In this document: positions 28,198 to 37,095 of the stretch, piece by piece
Layout of the letters: every line of letters starts with the position of its first letter
How positions within the stretch are numbered: the first letter of the stretch is position 1
Assembly: GCF_047219225.1 (NCBI RefSeq)
Contig: NZ_CP178208.1
Location: 1,116,001 to 1,180,000 of the forward strand
Length of the DNA stretch: 64,000 nt
Source: IMCC45349 sp047219225
Lineage (GTDB): Bacteria; Bacteroidota; Bacteroidia; Flavobacteriales; Flavobacteriaceae
Direction of reading: 5' to 3'
Translations under genes and position numbers: made by a program
Notes under the pieces: model-generated
Seen by the model: only the letters and a program-made list of their open reading frames with translations
Databases searched by the model: none
What the model was told of the DNA's origin: nothing

Positions 28198-29994
28198 TTA
28201 ACTTTTATTAAAGTAGTTATATATTTTTTGAGCTTTAGAAACACCAACAACCTGTTCCAATTCATCTAATTTAGCATATGACACACGTTTTGCAGATTTA
28301 AAATGCTTTAATAAATCTACTATAGTTTTTTCTCCTATTCCAGGAATAGTTTCTAACTCTGTATTTAATGCACTTTTACTTCGCTTATTCCTATGATGTT
28401 CTATACCAAAACGATGTGCTTCATTACGCAATTGTTGAATAATTTTTAGCGTTTCGCTTTTTTTATCTAAATATAATGGAATTGGATCATTTGGATAGAA
28501 TAATTCTTCTAAACGTTTCGCAATTCCAATGATGGCTATTTTTCCTCTTAAATTTAAATCGTCCAAGCTTTTCAATGCTGCCGATAATTGTCCTTTTCCT
28601 CCATCAATTACTATTAATTGAGGTAAAGGCTGTCCCTCGTCAAGCAATCTTTTATAACGTCTATAAACCACTTCTGTCATTGATGCAAAATCATCTGGTC
28701 CTTCAACGGTTTTTATATTAAAATGACGATAATCTTTTTTACTTGGTTTTCCATTTTTAAATACTACACAAGCAGCTACTGGATTTGTACCTTGTATGTT
28801 TGAATTATCAAAACATTCAATATGCCTAGGCTCTTCACTTAAACGCAAATCGGCTTTCATTTGTGCCATAATACGTTTTACATGTCTATCAGGATCTGTT
28901 ATTTTAACTTGTTTAAGTTGCTCTAACCTATAATATTTAGCATTGCGCAAAGACAAATCTAAGATATGTTTCTTATCTCCAAGTTTAGGAATCGTTACTT
29001 TTACATCATTTCCTAAATCAACTTCAAAAGGCACATAAATTTCTTTTGATTTGGAATTAAAACGCTGTCTAATTTCTGTAATTGCAAGTTCCAAAAGTTG
29101 CTTGTCTGTTTCTTCTAGTTTCTTTTTTAATTCAAGTGTATGCGACCTAATTATAGAGCCGTAAGACAGTTGCAAAAAGTTCACATAAGCATAACTTTCA
29201 TCACTAGTTATTGAAAACACATCTACATTGCTAATTTTAGGATTTACAATAGTAGATTTTGCCTGGTAATTTTCTAGAACTTCAATCTTTTCTTTAATTT
29301 TTTGAGCTTCTTCAAAATGCATGTCTTTTGCTAAAGTGTGCATTTGATTTTTAAACTCATTTAGCGAATCTTTAAAATTACCTTTTAAAATTTCTCTTAT
29401 TGCTTTTATACTTTCGTTGTAAGCTTCTTCAGTCTCATAGCCTTCACAAGCCCCTTTGCAATTCCCTAAATGATACTCTAAACAAACCTTATATTTTCCA
29501 GCATCGATTTTTTCTTGTGATAAATCGTAATTACACGTTCTTAGAGGAAATAAGCCTTTTATTAACTCTAATAAGGTGTAAACCGTTTTCACACTTGTAT
29601 AAGGTCCAAAATATTCGGAACCATCTTTAATTAATCGACGTGTTTGAAATACTCTAGGAAAACGTTCTTTTTTTATACAAATCCAAGGATAAGATTTGTC
29701 GTCTTTAAGCATCACATTATATCGAGGTTGATACTTTTTTATAAGATTATTTTCAAGTAATAATGCATCTGTTTCAGTATCTACAACAATATGTTTAATA
29801 TCAGCAATCTTTTTTACAAGCACTCGTGTTTTTCCATACTCATGATTTTTGGTGAAATACGAGCTCACACGCTTTTTTAAATTCTTAGCTTTTCCTACAT
29901 AAATTATAGTACCATTAGCATCATAATACTGATAAACTCCTGGTAAATTTGGTAATGTTTTAACTTGTATCTCTAGTGTAGATTTGCTCATCAT
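28198..29994 (-). CDS. uvrC: Excinuclease ABC subunit C
   Basis: The 598 residues follow UvrC order: GIY-YIG nuclease (~12-95, LPGVYQYYDANG and VGKAKNLKKRV), UvrB-interacting UVR motif (~205-240), C-terminal RNase H-like nuclease (~380-520, with CFDNSNIQGTNPVAACVVF and VIDGGKGQL) and a helix-hairpin-helix region (IPGIGEKT). It makes both incisions in nucleotide excision repair with UvrAB. Two adjacent Mets (29994, 29991) are possible starts. A -7 box ends only 2 bases before the first ATG, so the mRNA may be leaderless. The downstream patatin gene begins one base after its stop. Confidence 0.97.
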   Translation of the reverse strand: MMSKSTLEIQVKTLPNLPGVYQYYDANGTIIYVGKAKNLKKRVSSYFTKNHEYGKTRVLVKKIADIKHIVVDTETDALLLENNLIKKYQPRYNVMLKDDKSYPWICIKKERFPRVFQTRRLIKDGSEYFGPYTSVKTVYTLLELIKGLFPLRTCNYDLSQEKIDAGKYKVCLEYHLGNCKGACEGYETEEAYNESIKAIREILKGNFKDSLNEFKNQMHTLAKDMHFEEAQKIKEKIEVLENYQAKSTIVNPKISNVDVFSITSDESYAYVNFLQLSYGSIIRSHTLELKKKLEETDKQLLELAITEIRQRFNSKSKEIYVPFEVDLGNDVKVTIPKLGDKKHILDLSLRNAKYYRLEQLKQVKITDPDRHVKRIMAQMKADLRLSEEPRHIECFDNSNIQGTNPVAACVVFKNGKPSKKDYRHFNIKTVEGPDDFASMTEVVYRRYKRLLDEGQPLPQLIVIDGGKGQLSAALKSLDDLNLRGKIAIIGIAKRLEELFYPNDPIPLYLDKKSETLKIIQQLRNEAHRFGIEHHRNKRSKSALNTELETIPGIGEKTIVDLLKHFKSAKRVSYAKLDELEQVVGVSKAQKIYNYFNKS

Positions 29995-29996
29995 TC

Positions 29997-30004
29997 CAAA
30001 GGTA
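29997..30004 (-). promoter_or_regulatory. -7 box (TACCTTTG) abutting the uvrC start
   Basis: The minus strand reads TACCTTTG, a full TAnnTTTG match, followed by GA and then ATGATG of uvrC. Transcription would start at or within the first codons, implying a leaderless message. It could also be chance in AT-rich DNA. Confidence 0.4.
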
Positions 30005-30077
30005 TATTAAATAGTATTATTGTAAAAATGGATACACGTTTTTTAGTATATTGCATTTAGAACATTCTATATATGTT

Positions 30078-30950
30078 ATGAATATTGTAATCCTTTCGCG
30101 TAACGAAAATTTATACTCTACAAGTCGACTTGTTGAAGAAGGAGAAGAAAGAGGCCATAAAGTAGAAGTTATTGACCCTTTAAAGTGCGACTTAATTATT
30201 GAACAACACAAGCCTACAATTTATTATCAAGACAGATACTTAGATTATGTAGATGCCATTATACCTCGTATTGGTGCTTCTGTTACTTTTTTTGGAAGCG
30301 CTGTGGTACGTCAATTTGAAATGATGAATGTGTTTACAACAGTTACTAGTGATGCTATTATTCGTTCGCGAGATAAATTACGAAGCTTTCAAAGGTTATC
30401 AAAAGCTGGAGTTGGTATGCCAAAAACAGTTTTTACAAATTACTCAAGAGATGTTGTAGAAGTAATTGAGCATGTAGGAGGAACTCCAGTAATTATAAAG
30501 TTATTAGAAGGCACTCAAGGCTTAGGAGTGGTACTTGCTGAAACAAAAAACGCAGCTGAATCTGTACTAGAAGCTTTTAATGGTTTACAAGCAAGAGCTT
30601 TGGTTCAAGAATATATTGCAGAAGCTAAAGGAGCAGATTTAAGAGCTTTAATTGTAGATGGACAAGTGGTAGGTGCTATGAAACGTCAAGGAAAAGAAGG
30701 TGAATTTAGGTCTAATCTACATCGTGGTGGAACAGCAAACTATATTAAACTAAGTGAACCTGAACTAAAACTAGCCATTAAAGCATCAAGAGCTTTAAAA
30801 CTTCCTGTGTGTGGTGTAGACATGTTGCAATCTAACAGAGGTCCTTTATTAATGGAAGTAAACTCAACACCAGGATTAGAAGGTATAGAAACTGCTACTG
30901 GAAAAAATATTGCCAAAGCCATCATAACATATATTGAAAGAAATAGATAG
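30078..30950 (+). CDS. rimK: RimK-type ATP-grasp ligase (ribosomal protein S6--L-glutamate ligase)
   Basis: Read from the ATG at 30078 (MNIVILSRNENLYSTSRLVE), the 290 residues align along the RimK family (E. coli ~300). The N-terminal domain has RIGASVTFFGSAVVRQFE, and the ATP-grasp core has IIKLLEGTQGLGV, QEYIAEAKGADLRALIVDG and the Mg-binding MEVNSTPGLEGIE. The enzyme adds glutamates to the C-terminus of ribosomal protein S6. An in-frame ATG at 30051 would add nine residues absent from the family. The gene is followed after 6 bases by an M14-like deacylase gene and then formyl-THF cyclo-ligase. Confidence 0.92.
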   Translation: MNIVILSRNENLYSTSRLVEEGEERGHKVEVIDPLKCDLIIEQHKPTIYYQDRYLDYVDAIIPRIGASVTFFGSAVVRQFEMMNVFTTVTSDAIIRSRDKLRSFQRLSKAGVGMPKTVFTNYSRDVVEVIEHVGGTPVIIKLLEGTQGLGVVLAETKNAAESVLEAFNGLQARALVQEYIAEAKGADLRALIVDGQVVGAMKRQGKEGEFRSNLHRGGTANYIKLSEPELKLAIKASRALKLPVCGVDMLQSNRGPLLMEVNSTPGLEGIETATGKNIAKAIITYIERNR

Positions 30951-30956
30951 TATTTT

Positions 30957-31931
30957 ATGACAAGTCCTAAAACAGATATACTTCATATTCTAGGTGAAGA
31001 CATTGCGCTTGGTCAACAACGAGAAATAAATTTTAACGTTGCCAAATTACATACTGGAACTACTATTGAAGTACCTGTAATTATTGAGCGCTCTAAAAAA
31101 CCTGGACCAATTGTTTTGTTTACTGCTGGTATTCATGGTGACGAAGTAAATGGTGTTGAAATTGTACGTCAAATAATCGCCAAAGGCATCAACAAACCCA
31201 AAAGAGGTACAATTATATGCATTCCAGTAATTAACATTTTTGGATTTTTAAATAGACAAAGAGAGTTACCAGATGGTAGAGATTTAAATCGTGCATTTCC
31301 TGGTTCTAAAAGTGGCTCCTTGGCAAGTCGAGTTGCTAATAAACTTATAACCGAAATTGTACCACAGGTGGATTTAATTATAGACTATCATACTGGTGGC
31401 GCAGACCGTTTTAACTCTCCACAAATTAGAATTGTAAAAGACGAACCTGTACTTGATGAGTTAGCGTTAACCTTTGGAGCACCTTTTGTACTCTACTCTA
31501 AAAATTTAAATAAATCGTTTAGAAGTGCTTGCTATAAAAGAGGCATTCCTATATTGCTTTTTGAAGGCGGAAAATCGTTTCACTTTAGTAGTGCTATAAC
31601 TAACACTGGTGTTAATGGTGCTAAACGTGTCCTAAGGTTTCTAGATATGCTCAACTCTAAATTTAAAAGTAGTAAGCCTAAAAAAGAGTGTGTGTTTATT
31701 GAAGAAAGTAGATGGATTAGAGCAAAATATTCTGGTATGTTTAAAGCTTCAATAGATGTAAATGACTTTATAAATAAAGGTGATGTTATTGGAAACATTA
31801 CTGATGCCTACGGAAAGTTTAATCATTTTGTAAAAGCTGACAATTCTGGTTATATCATTAGTGTTAATGATGCACCAATTGTTTATAAAGGTGATGCTTT
31901 GTTTCATATATCAACAAAAATTGAAGCATGA
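30957..31931 (+). CDS. Succinylglutamate desuccinylase/aspartoacylase (M14-like) family protein
   Basis: The 324 residues carry the zinc motif GIHGDEVNGVEIV, DLNRAFPG, the third ligand in DYHTGG and LFEGGKS, followed by a C-terminal beta domain (~235-324). The family removes acyl groups from amino acids or cleaves carboxy-terminal residues. It is 6 bases after rimK, and its ATGA stop overlaps the next start. The co-transcription with a glutamate ligase suggests it trims or processes glutamyl tails, but the substrate is not known and this is inference. Confidence 0.88.
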   Translation: MTSPKTDILHILGEDIALGQQREINFNVAKLHTGTTIEVPVIIERSKKPGPIVLFTAGIHGDEVNGVEIVRQIIAKGINKPKRGTIICIPVINIFGFLNRQRELPDGRDLNRAFPGSKSGSLASRVANKLITEIVPQVDLIIDYHTGGADRFNSPQIRIVKDEPVLDELALTFGAPFVLYSKNLNKSFRSACYKRGIPILLFEGGKSFHFSSAITNTGVNGAKRVLRFLDMLNSKFKSSKPKKECVFIEESRWIRAKYSGMFKASIDVNDFINKGDVIGNITDAYGKFNHFVKADNSGYIISVNDAPIVYKGDALFHISTKIEA

Positions 31932-32494
31932 AAAAAGCAGATTTAAGAGTAAAGTACAAAGCATTAAGAAATGCTTTAAATGAAGATACTGTTGAAGACT
32001 TAAGTTTAGACATTGCTAACAACTTAATTAAAATGCCTATTTGGGAATACAGCTTTTACCACTTGTTTTTAAGTATTGTGGAACATAAAGAAATTAACAC
32101 CGAATACATTTTAAATATTCTTGCTGGAAAGGATAAAAATATTGTGATTTCAAAAAGTGATTTTAAAACCACTACACTTATTAATTATTTACTTACAGAT
32201 AGTACTGTTATTAAAAAAAATAGTTGGAATATTCCAGAGCCAGTAGATGGTATTCCAATTGCAGATTCACAAATAGATGTAGTTTTTATACCACTTTTAG
32301 CTTTTGATAAAAATGGCAATCGTGTTGGCTATGGCAAAGGTTTTTACGACAATTTTTTAACCAATTGCAAACCTGAAACTATAAAAATAGGCTTATCGTT
32401 TTTTGAAGCCGAAAAGCAAATTGAAGATTTCTATGAAGGCGATATTACCCTTGATTATTGTGTGACACCTCAAAAAGTGTATCAGTTTCAGTAG
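31928..32494 (+). CDS. 5-Formyltetrahydrofolate cyclo-ligase
   Basis: The 188-residue enzyme converts 5-formyl-THF to 5,10-methenyl-THF with ATP. Visible signatures are the N-terminal basic segment (KKADLRVKYKALR), PLLAFDKNGNRVGYGKGFYD and the C-terminal strand GDITLDYCVTP. Its start overlaps the preceding stop (ATGA). Its last 50 bases overlap the 3' end of lspA on the other strand, so the two convergent transcripts share coding sequence. Confidence 0.93.
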   Translation: MKKADLRVKYKALRNALNEDTVEDLSLDIANNLIKMPIWEYSFYHLFLSIVEHKEINTEYILNILAGKDKNIVISKSDFKTTTLINYLLTDSTVIKKNSWNIPEPVDGIPIADSQIDVVFIPLLAFDKNGNRVGYGKGFYDNFLTNCKPETIKIGLSFFEAEKQIEDFYEGDITLDYCVTPQKVYQFQ

Positions 32495-33119
32495 GTGATT
32501 CTTCCTCTTTAGGAAATGCTTTTTTATTAAATACTAATAGTATTCCAACTCCTGTACTAATGGCAACATCAGCAATATTAAAAACTGGTTGAAAAAAAGT
32601 AAATGCTTTACCTCCCCAAAATGGAAACCACTCAGGAAACACACCATTCCATATAGGAAAGTGCAACATGTCTACTACCTTACCATGAAACACACCTGCA
32701 TAACCTTGTTCTGGTAAAAAGGATGCTACTTGTCTAGCACTATCATCAAATAAAACACCATAAAAAACAGAGTCTAAAATATTACCCAAAGCGCCTGCAA
32801 AAATTAATGCAACAGATATAATTAAAACTCTTGTACGTTTCTTTTTTGTAGCACTTACTAACCAATATCCTATTCCTGTTACAGCTACAATTCTAAATAG
32901 GGTTAAAATGAGTTTTGCAGTTTCATCTGTTATAAACGAAAAGAAATCGCTAAGCTTAGCTCCCCAAGCCATTCCATCGTTTTCAACAAATAGAATTCTA
33001 AACCAATCAAACACTTTAACCTCATCGCCTAACATAAAATGTGTTTTCACGTAAATCTTAGAAATTTGATCTACTAAAAGAATTAAAACAATAAGTATTG
33101 AGGCTTTTTTAAGTGACAT
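32445..33119 (-). CDS. lspA: Lipoprotein signal peptidase (SPase II)
   Basis: This membrane aspartyl protease cleaves prolipoproteins at the lipobox cysteine. The 224 residues have four hydrophobic helices, the N-terminal VDQISKIYVK, FVENDGMAWG, and the two catalytic Asp motifs GNILDSV and FNIADVAI. It is longer than E. coli LspA (164) through an inserted loop between the catalytic motifs and an acidic C-terminal tail (PKEEESPTETD), both usual in Bacteroidota. The tail lies in the region overlapping the cyclo-ligase gene. The window encodes several lipoproteins for it to process. Confidence 0.95.
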   Translation of the reverse strand: MSLKKASILIVLILLVDQISKIYVKTHFMLGDEVKVFDWFRILFVENDGMAWGAKLSDFFSFITDETAKLILTLFRIVAVTGIGYWLVSATKKKRTRVLIISVALIFAGALGNILDSVFYGVLFDDSARQVASFLPEQGYAGVFHGKVVDMLHFPIWNGVFPEWFPFWGGKAFTFFQPVFNIADVAISTGVGILLVFNKKAFPKEEESPTETDTLFEVSHNNQG

Positions 33120-33183
33120 TGATTGCTATTAATTTGGGTAAAAATAGAAATATTTTTTAGTCTTTATAAAATTGATTAAACTA

Positions 33184-33213
33184 AAAAGCGTCTCTTAATA
33201 AGAGACGCTTTTA
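33184..33213 (-). terminator. Intrinsic terminator of the ileS-DksA-like unit
   Basis: The stem AAAAGCGTCTCTTA/TAAGAGACGCTTTT with a minimal loop lies 20 bases after the DksA-like gene stop on the minus strand and ends in Ts. Confidence 0.88.
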
Positions 33214-33232
33214 AATATATGTTATAGGCTGT

Positions 33233-33616
33233 TTATTTTTGCATGTTTTTTGCCTCTATACTTAATGTAGCATGAGGAACAAGCTCTAAACGCTTTTTAT
33301 TAATTAACTTTCCAGTAACGCGACAAACACCATACGTTTTATTCTCAATTCTAATTAGCGCATTTTTAAGGTCACGAATAAACTTTTCTTGACGAATTGC
33401 TAATTGCGAATTAGATTCTTTACTCATTACTGCACTACCTTCATCAAAGGCTTTAAATGTAGGTGCTGTATCTTCGGTACCATTATTATGGTCATTCATA
33501 TACGCACTTTTAATTAACTCTAAATCGTGCTGAGCTTTATCTATTTTTTCTTGAATAAGTGTTCTAAATTCTTCTAAATCTTTATCAGAATATCTGCTGT
33601 TTGTTTCTGCTGACAT
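33233..33616 (-). CDS. TraR/DksA family protein with degenerate zinc finger
   Basis: The 127 residues form an N-terminal coiled coil (~10-90) and a short C-terminal element corresponding to the DksA zinc-finger region. Only one of the usual four cysteines remains (Cys98 in YGVCRVTGKLI), with HATLSIE where CxxC is expected, so zinc binding in the classic way is unlikely. The family binds the secondary channel of RNA polymerase; whether this one does is unknown. It starts 4 bases after the ileS stop and ends at a strong terminator, so it is co-transcribed with ileS. Confidence 0.88.
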   Translation of the reverse strand: MSAETNSRYSDKDLEEFRTLIQEKIDKAQHDLELIKSAYMNDHNNGTEDTAPTFKAFDEGSAVMSKESNSQLAIRQEKFIRDLKNALIRIENKTYGVCRVTGKLINKKRLELVPHATLSIEAKNMQK

Positions 33617-33620
33617 AATC

Positions 33621-36600
33621 TTAATGTTTTTGAATAAACAATTTGGTATTTACCTCATCAAATGCAATTTCTATACCATTGTTTACTTGATCTGTAATTT
33701 CTAATTCTTCAGTTAGCGTTTCTGTTTTAATATATTCAATATTAGTATTAATTGCGCTAACTATGTTATCATCCTTTTGAAGGACAACATCAATTCTATC
33801 TGTTACATCAAATCCTGAATCTTTACGTAGATTTTGTATACGATTTACGAGCTCACGAGCAATTCCTTCTCCGCGTAAATCCTCAGTAATGGTAACATCT
33901 AGAGCAACTGTTAAAGCACCTTCATTGGCTACTAACCATCCTTCAATATCTTGAGATGTAATTTCTACATCTCCAAGCTCTAAGGTAATACTTTTTCCAT
34001 TAATTTCAACGTCTAAAGTACCATTTTGTTCGATTTTTTTTATGTCATCAGCATCAAAGTTTCTTACTGCATTAGCAATAGCTTTCATGTCCTTACCAAA
34101 ACGTGGTCCTAATGTTTTAAAATTAGGCTTAATTTGTTTTACTAAAATATCTGATGCATCTTCTAACAACTCAACTTCCTTAACATTTACCTCATGCTTA
34201 ATTAAATTAGATACTGCAAGAATTTCTTCTTTTTGAGAAGCTGAATCTACAGGAATCATAATTTTTTGTAACGGTTGGCGTACTTTAATCTTTTCCTTAG
34301 CTCTTAACGATAAAACTAATGAAGAAATTGTTTGCGCATTCTCCATTTTTCGTTCTAAATCTTTATCTATATAAGATTCGTCTGCTACAGGAAACTTAGC
34401 CAAATGTACACTTTCAAAGTTTTCAGACTGTGTTGCCTGAGTTAAATCTTTGTAAAGTCTATCCATAAAGAAAGGTGCAATTGGCGCTCCTAACTTAGCA
34501 ATAGTTAGCATACATGTATATAATGTTTGGTAAGCCGAAATTTTATCTTGTTGATAATCACCTTTCCAAAATCTTCTTCTGCTTAAACGTACGTACCAGT
34601 TACTTAAAAATTCTTGTGTAAATTCTGAAATTACACGTGCTGCTTTAGTTGGTTCGTACTCTGCATAGAATTTATCTACTTTTTTAATAAGTGTATTTAA
34701 TTCTGATAATATCCAACGGTCAATTTCTGGTCTTTCGTTTAATGGAATATCAGCCTCAGCATAGCTAAACTTATCAATATTAGCATATAAAGTGAAGAAT
34801 GAATATGTATTATATAATGTTCCAAAAAACTTACGTCTTACTTCTTCTATTCCGTCAACATCAAACTTTAAGTTATCCCAAGGATTTGCGTTACTAATCA
34901 TGTACCAACGCGTTGCATCAGCGCCATATTTTGCTAATGTTTCAAATGGATCTGTGGCGTTTCCTAAACGCTTAGACATTTTTTGTCCATTTTTATCTAA
35001 CACTAAACCATTAGACACTACATTTTTATATGCAACCGAATCAAACACCATAGTTCCAATAGCATGAAGCGTATAGAACCATCCACGAGTTTGATCGACA
35101 CCTTCAGCAATAAAATCGGCTGGATACGATTTGTTATCGTCTATTAATTCTTTATTCTCAAATGGATAATGCCATTGTGCATAAGGCATAGAACCAGAAT
35201 CAAACCATACATCAATTAAATCGCTTTCGCGCTTCATTGGTTGTCCTGATGGTGACACTAATGTAATTTGGTCTACAATATTTTTATGTAAATCTAACTT
35301 AGCATAGTTTTCATCACTCATATTGCCAACTTCAAAATTGGCAAAAATATCTTTATCTAAAACACCAGCTTCAATAGCCTTTGCAATTTCAGATTTTAAT
35401 TCTTCTACAGAGCCAATACAGATTTCTTCCTTACCATCTTCTGTTCTCCAAATTGGTAACGGAATTCCCCAATAACGCGAACGTGACAAATTCCAATCGT
35501 TAGCATTAGCTAACCAGTTCCCAAAACGTCCTTCTCCTGTACTTTTTGGTTTCCAATTGATAGTTTCGTTAAGCTCGAACATACGTTCTTTAACGTCGGT
35601 TACTTTAATAAACCACGAATCTAATGGATAATATAAAATTGGTTTATCCGTACGCCAACAGTTTGGGTAACTGTGCTTATATTTTTCAACCTTAAAGGCT
35701 TTATTTTCTGTTTTAAGTTTAATAGCTAACTCAACATCAACCGATTTTTCTGGCGCTTCTCCTTCGTTGTAGTATTCATTCTTAACATACTTACCAGCGA
35801 ACTCACCCATTTCTGGTCTAAAACGTCCTTGTAAATCTACAAGCGGTACCAAGTTGTCATTTTCATCTTTCACTAACATTGGTGGCACTTCTGGTGTTGC
35901 TTGCTTAGCTACTAAAGCATCATCTGCTCCAAATGTTGGTGCAGTGTGTACAATTCCTGTACCATCTTCAGTCGTTACGAAGTCACCTGATATTACTCTA
36001 AATGCATTTTCAGGATTATCATTTGGTAATGCATAAGGTAATAATTGCTCATACGTTATACCTACTAAATCTGCTCCTTTAAACTCTTTTACGATGTAAA
36101 AAGGTATTTTTTTATCTCCCGAATTGTAAGCTAACAATTCTGATTTTTCTTCAACTTGATTATACTTACCAGCGAATTGTTTAGCAACTAATGCTTTTGC
36201 TAAAACTACATTCATTGGCTCGAATGTATACTGATTGTATGTTTCAACTAATACATAATCAATTTTAGGACCAACAGTTAACGCTGTATTACTTGGTAAA
36301 GTCCAAGGAGTTGTTGTCCAAGCTAAGAAATGAATAGTACCTTCATTTTGTAAAAAGTCTGGTAACGAATTTTCATTAGCTTTAAACTGAGCTACCACAG
36401 TAGTATCAGTCACATCTTGATAGGTTCCTGGTTGATTTAACTCGTGCGAACTTAATCCTGTTCCAGCTTTTGGTGAATAAGGTTGAATTGTATAGCCTTT
36501 ATACAGTAAACTCTTGCTATAAATTTGCTTTAATAACCACCAAACAGATTCCATATACTTTGGCTCGTAAGTAATATATGGATCATCCATATTTACCCAA

Positions 36601-37025
36601 TAACCCATTTTTTGAGTTAAATCGTTCCAAATATCTGTATAACGCATGACAGCTTTTCGACATGCAGCATTATAATCTTCGACCGAAATTGTTTTACCAA
36701 TATCTTCTTTAGTAATTCCAAGTTCTTTTTCTACACCAAGTTCAATTGGTAATCCATGAGTATCCCAACCAGCTTTACGCTTTACTTGAAACCCTTTCAT
36801 GGTTTTATAACGAGGAAAAATATCTTTAATAGCACGTGCTAGTACGTGGTGTACTCCAGGTAAACCGTTTGCTGAAGGTGGTCCTTCAAAAAACACAAAT
36901 GGTTGGTTACCTTCACGTGTTGTGATACTTTTTTCGAAGATGTTATTTTCTTGCCAATAGTTTTGAATTTCTTCTGCTACTTTTGGCAAGTTAAGTCCTT
37001 TATACTCAGGAAATGTCGCGCTCAT
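33621..37025 (-). CDS. ileS: Isoleucine--tRNA ligase
   Basis: The 1134-residue class I synthetase charges tRNA-Ile. The HIGH motif appears as GVHH (57-60) after PPSANGLP. An editing domain lies at ~190-410, with WTTTPWTLPSNTAL. KMSKR is at 682-686, and an anticodon-binding C-terminal region follows. The length and the missing C-terminal zinc finger fit the eukaryote-like IleS clade common in Bacteroidota, which is often associated with mupirocin resistance (family knowledge, not tested here). It heads the ileS/DksA-like operon. A TAATTTCGC element and two short inverted repeats lie within 45 bases upstream. Confidence 0.97.
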   Translation of the reverse strand: MSATFPEYKGLNLPKVAEEIQNYWQENNIFEKSITTREGNQPFVFFEGPPSANGLPGVHHVLARAIKDIFPRYKTMKGFQVKRKAGWDTHGLPIELGVEKELGITKEDIGKTISVEDYNAACRKAVMRYTDIWNDLTQKMGYWVNMDDPYITYEPKYMESVWWLLKQIYSKSLLYKGYTIQPYSPKAGTGLSSHELNQPGTYQDVTDTTVVAQFKANENSLPDFLQNEGTIHFLAWTTTPWTLPSNTALTVGPKIDYVLVETYNQYTFEPMNVVLAKALVAKQFAGKYNQVEEKSELLAYNSGDKKIPFYIVKEFKGADLVGITYEQLLPYALPNDNPENAFRVISGDFVTTEDGTGIVHTAPTFGADDALVAKQATPEVPPMLVKDENDNLVPLVDLQGRFRPEMGEFAGKYVKNEYYNEGEAPEKSVDVELAIKLKTENKAFKVEKYKHSYPNCWRTDKPILYYPLDSWFIKVTDVKERMFELNETINWKPKSTGEGRFGNWLANANDWNLSRSRYWGIPLPIWRTEDGKEEICIGSVEELKSEIAKAIEAGVLDKDIFANFEVGNMSDENYAKLDLHKNIVDQITLVSPSGQPMKRESDLIDVWFDSGSMPYAQWHYPFENKELIDDNKSYPADFIAEGVDQTRGWFYTLHAIGTMVFDSVAYKNVVSNGLVLDKNGQKMSKRLGNATDPFETLAKYGADATRWYMISNANPWDNLKFDVDGIEEVRRKFFGTLYNTYSFFTLYANIDKFSYAEADIPLNERPEIDRWILSELNTLIKKVDKFYAEYEPTKAARVISEFTQEFLSNWYVRLSRRRFWKGDYQQDKISAYQTLYTCMLTIAKLGAPIAPFFMDRLYKDLTQATQSENFESVHLAKFPVADESYIDKDLERKMENAQTISSLVLSLRAKEKIKVRQPLQKIMIPVDSASQKEEILAVSNLIKHEVNVKEVELLEDASDILVKQIKPNFKTLGPRFGKDMKAIANAVRNFDADDIKKIEQNGTLDVEINGKSITLELGDVEITSQDIEGWLVANEGALTVALDVTITEDLRGEGIARELVNRIQNLRKDSGFDVTDRIDVVLQKDDNIVSAINTNIEYIKTETLTEELEITDQVNNGIEIAFDEVNTKLFIQKH

Positions 37026-37034
37026 TTTCTATCA

Positions 37035-37069
37035 GTTCTTTTAAGAACGCGAAATTAAGGAATTTTGCG
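37035..37069 (-). promoter_or_regulatory. ileS upstream region with inverted repeats and possible -7 box
   Basis: GTTCTT/AAGAAC (37035-37048) is followed by CGCGAAATT (37048-37056) and AATTTTGCG (37061-37069), complementary in 8 of 9 positions. The minus strand reads TAATTTCGC at 37057-37049, a possible -7 variant about 24 bases before the ATG. Confidence 0.35.
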
Positions 37070-37095
37070 AAAATAGAGGGCTGTATTAAGTGATT

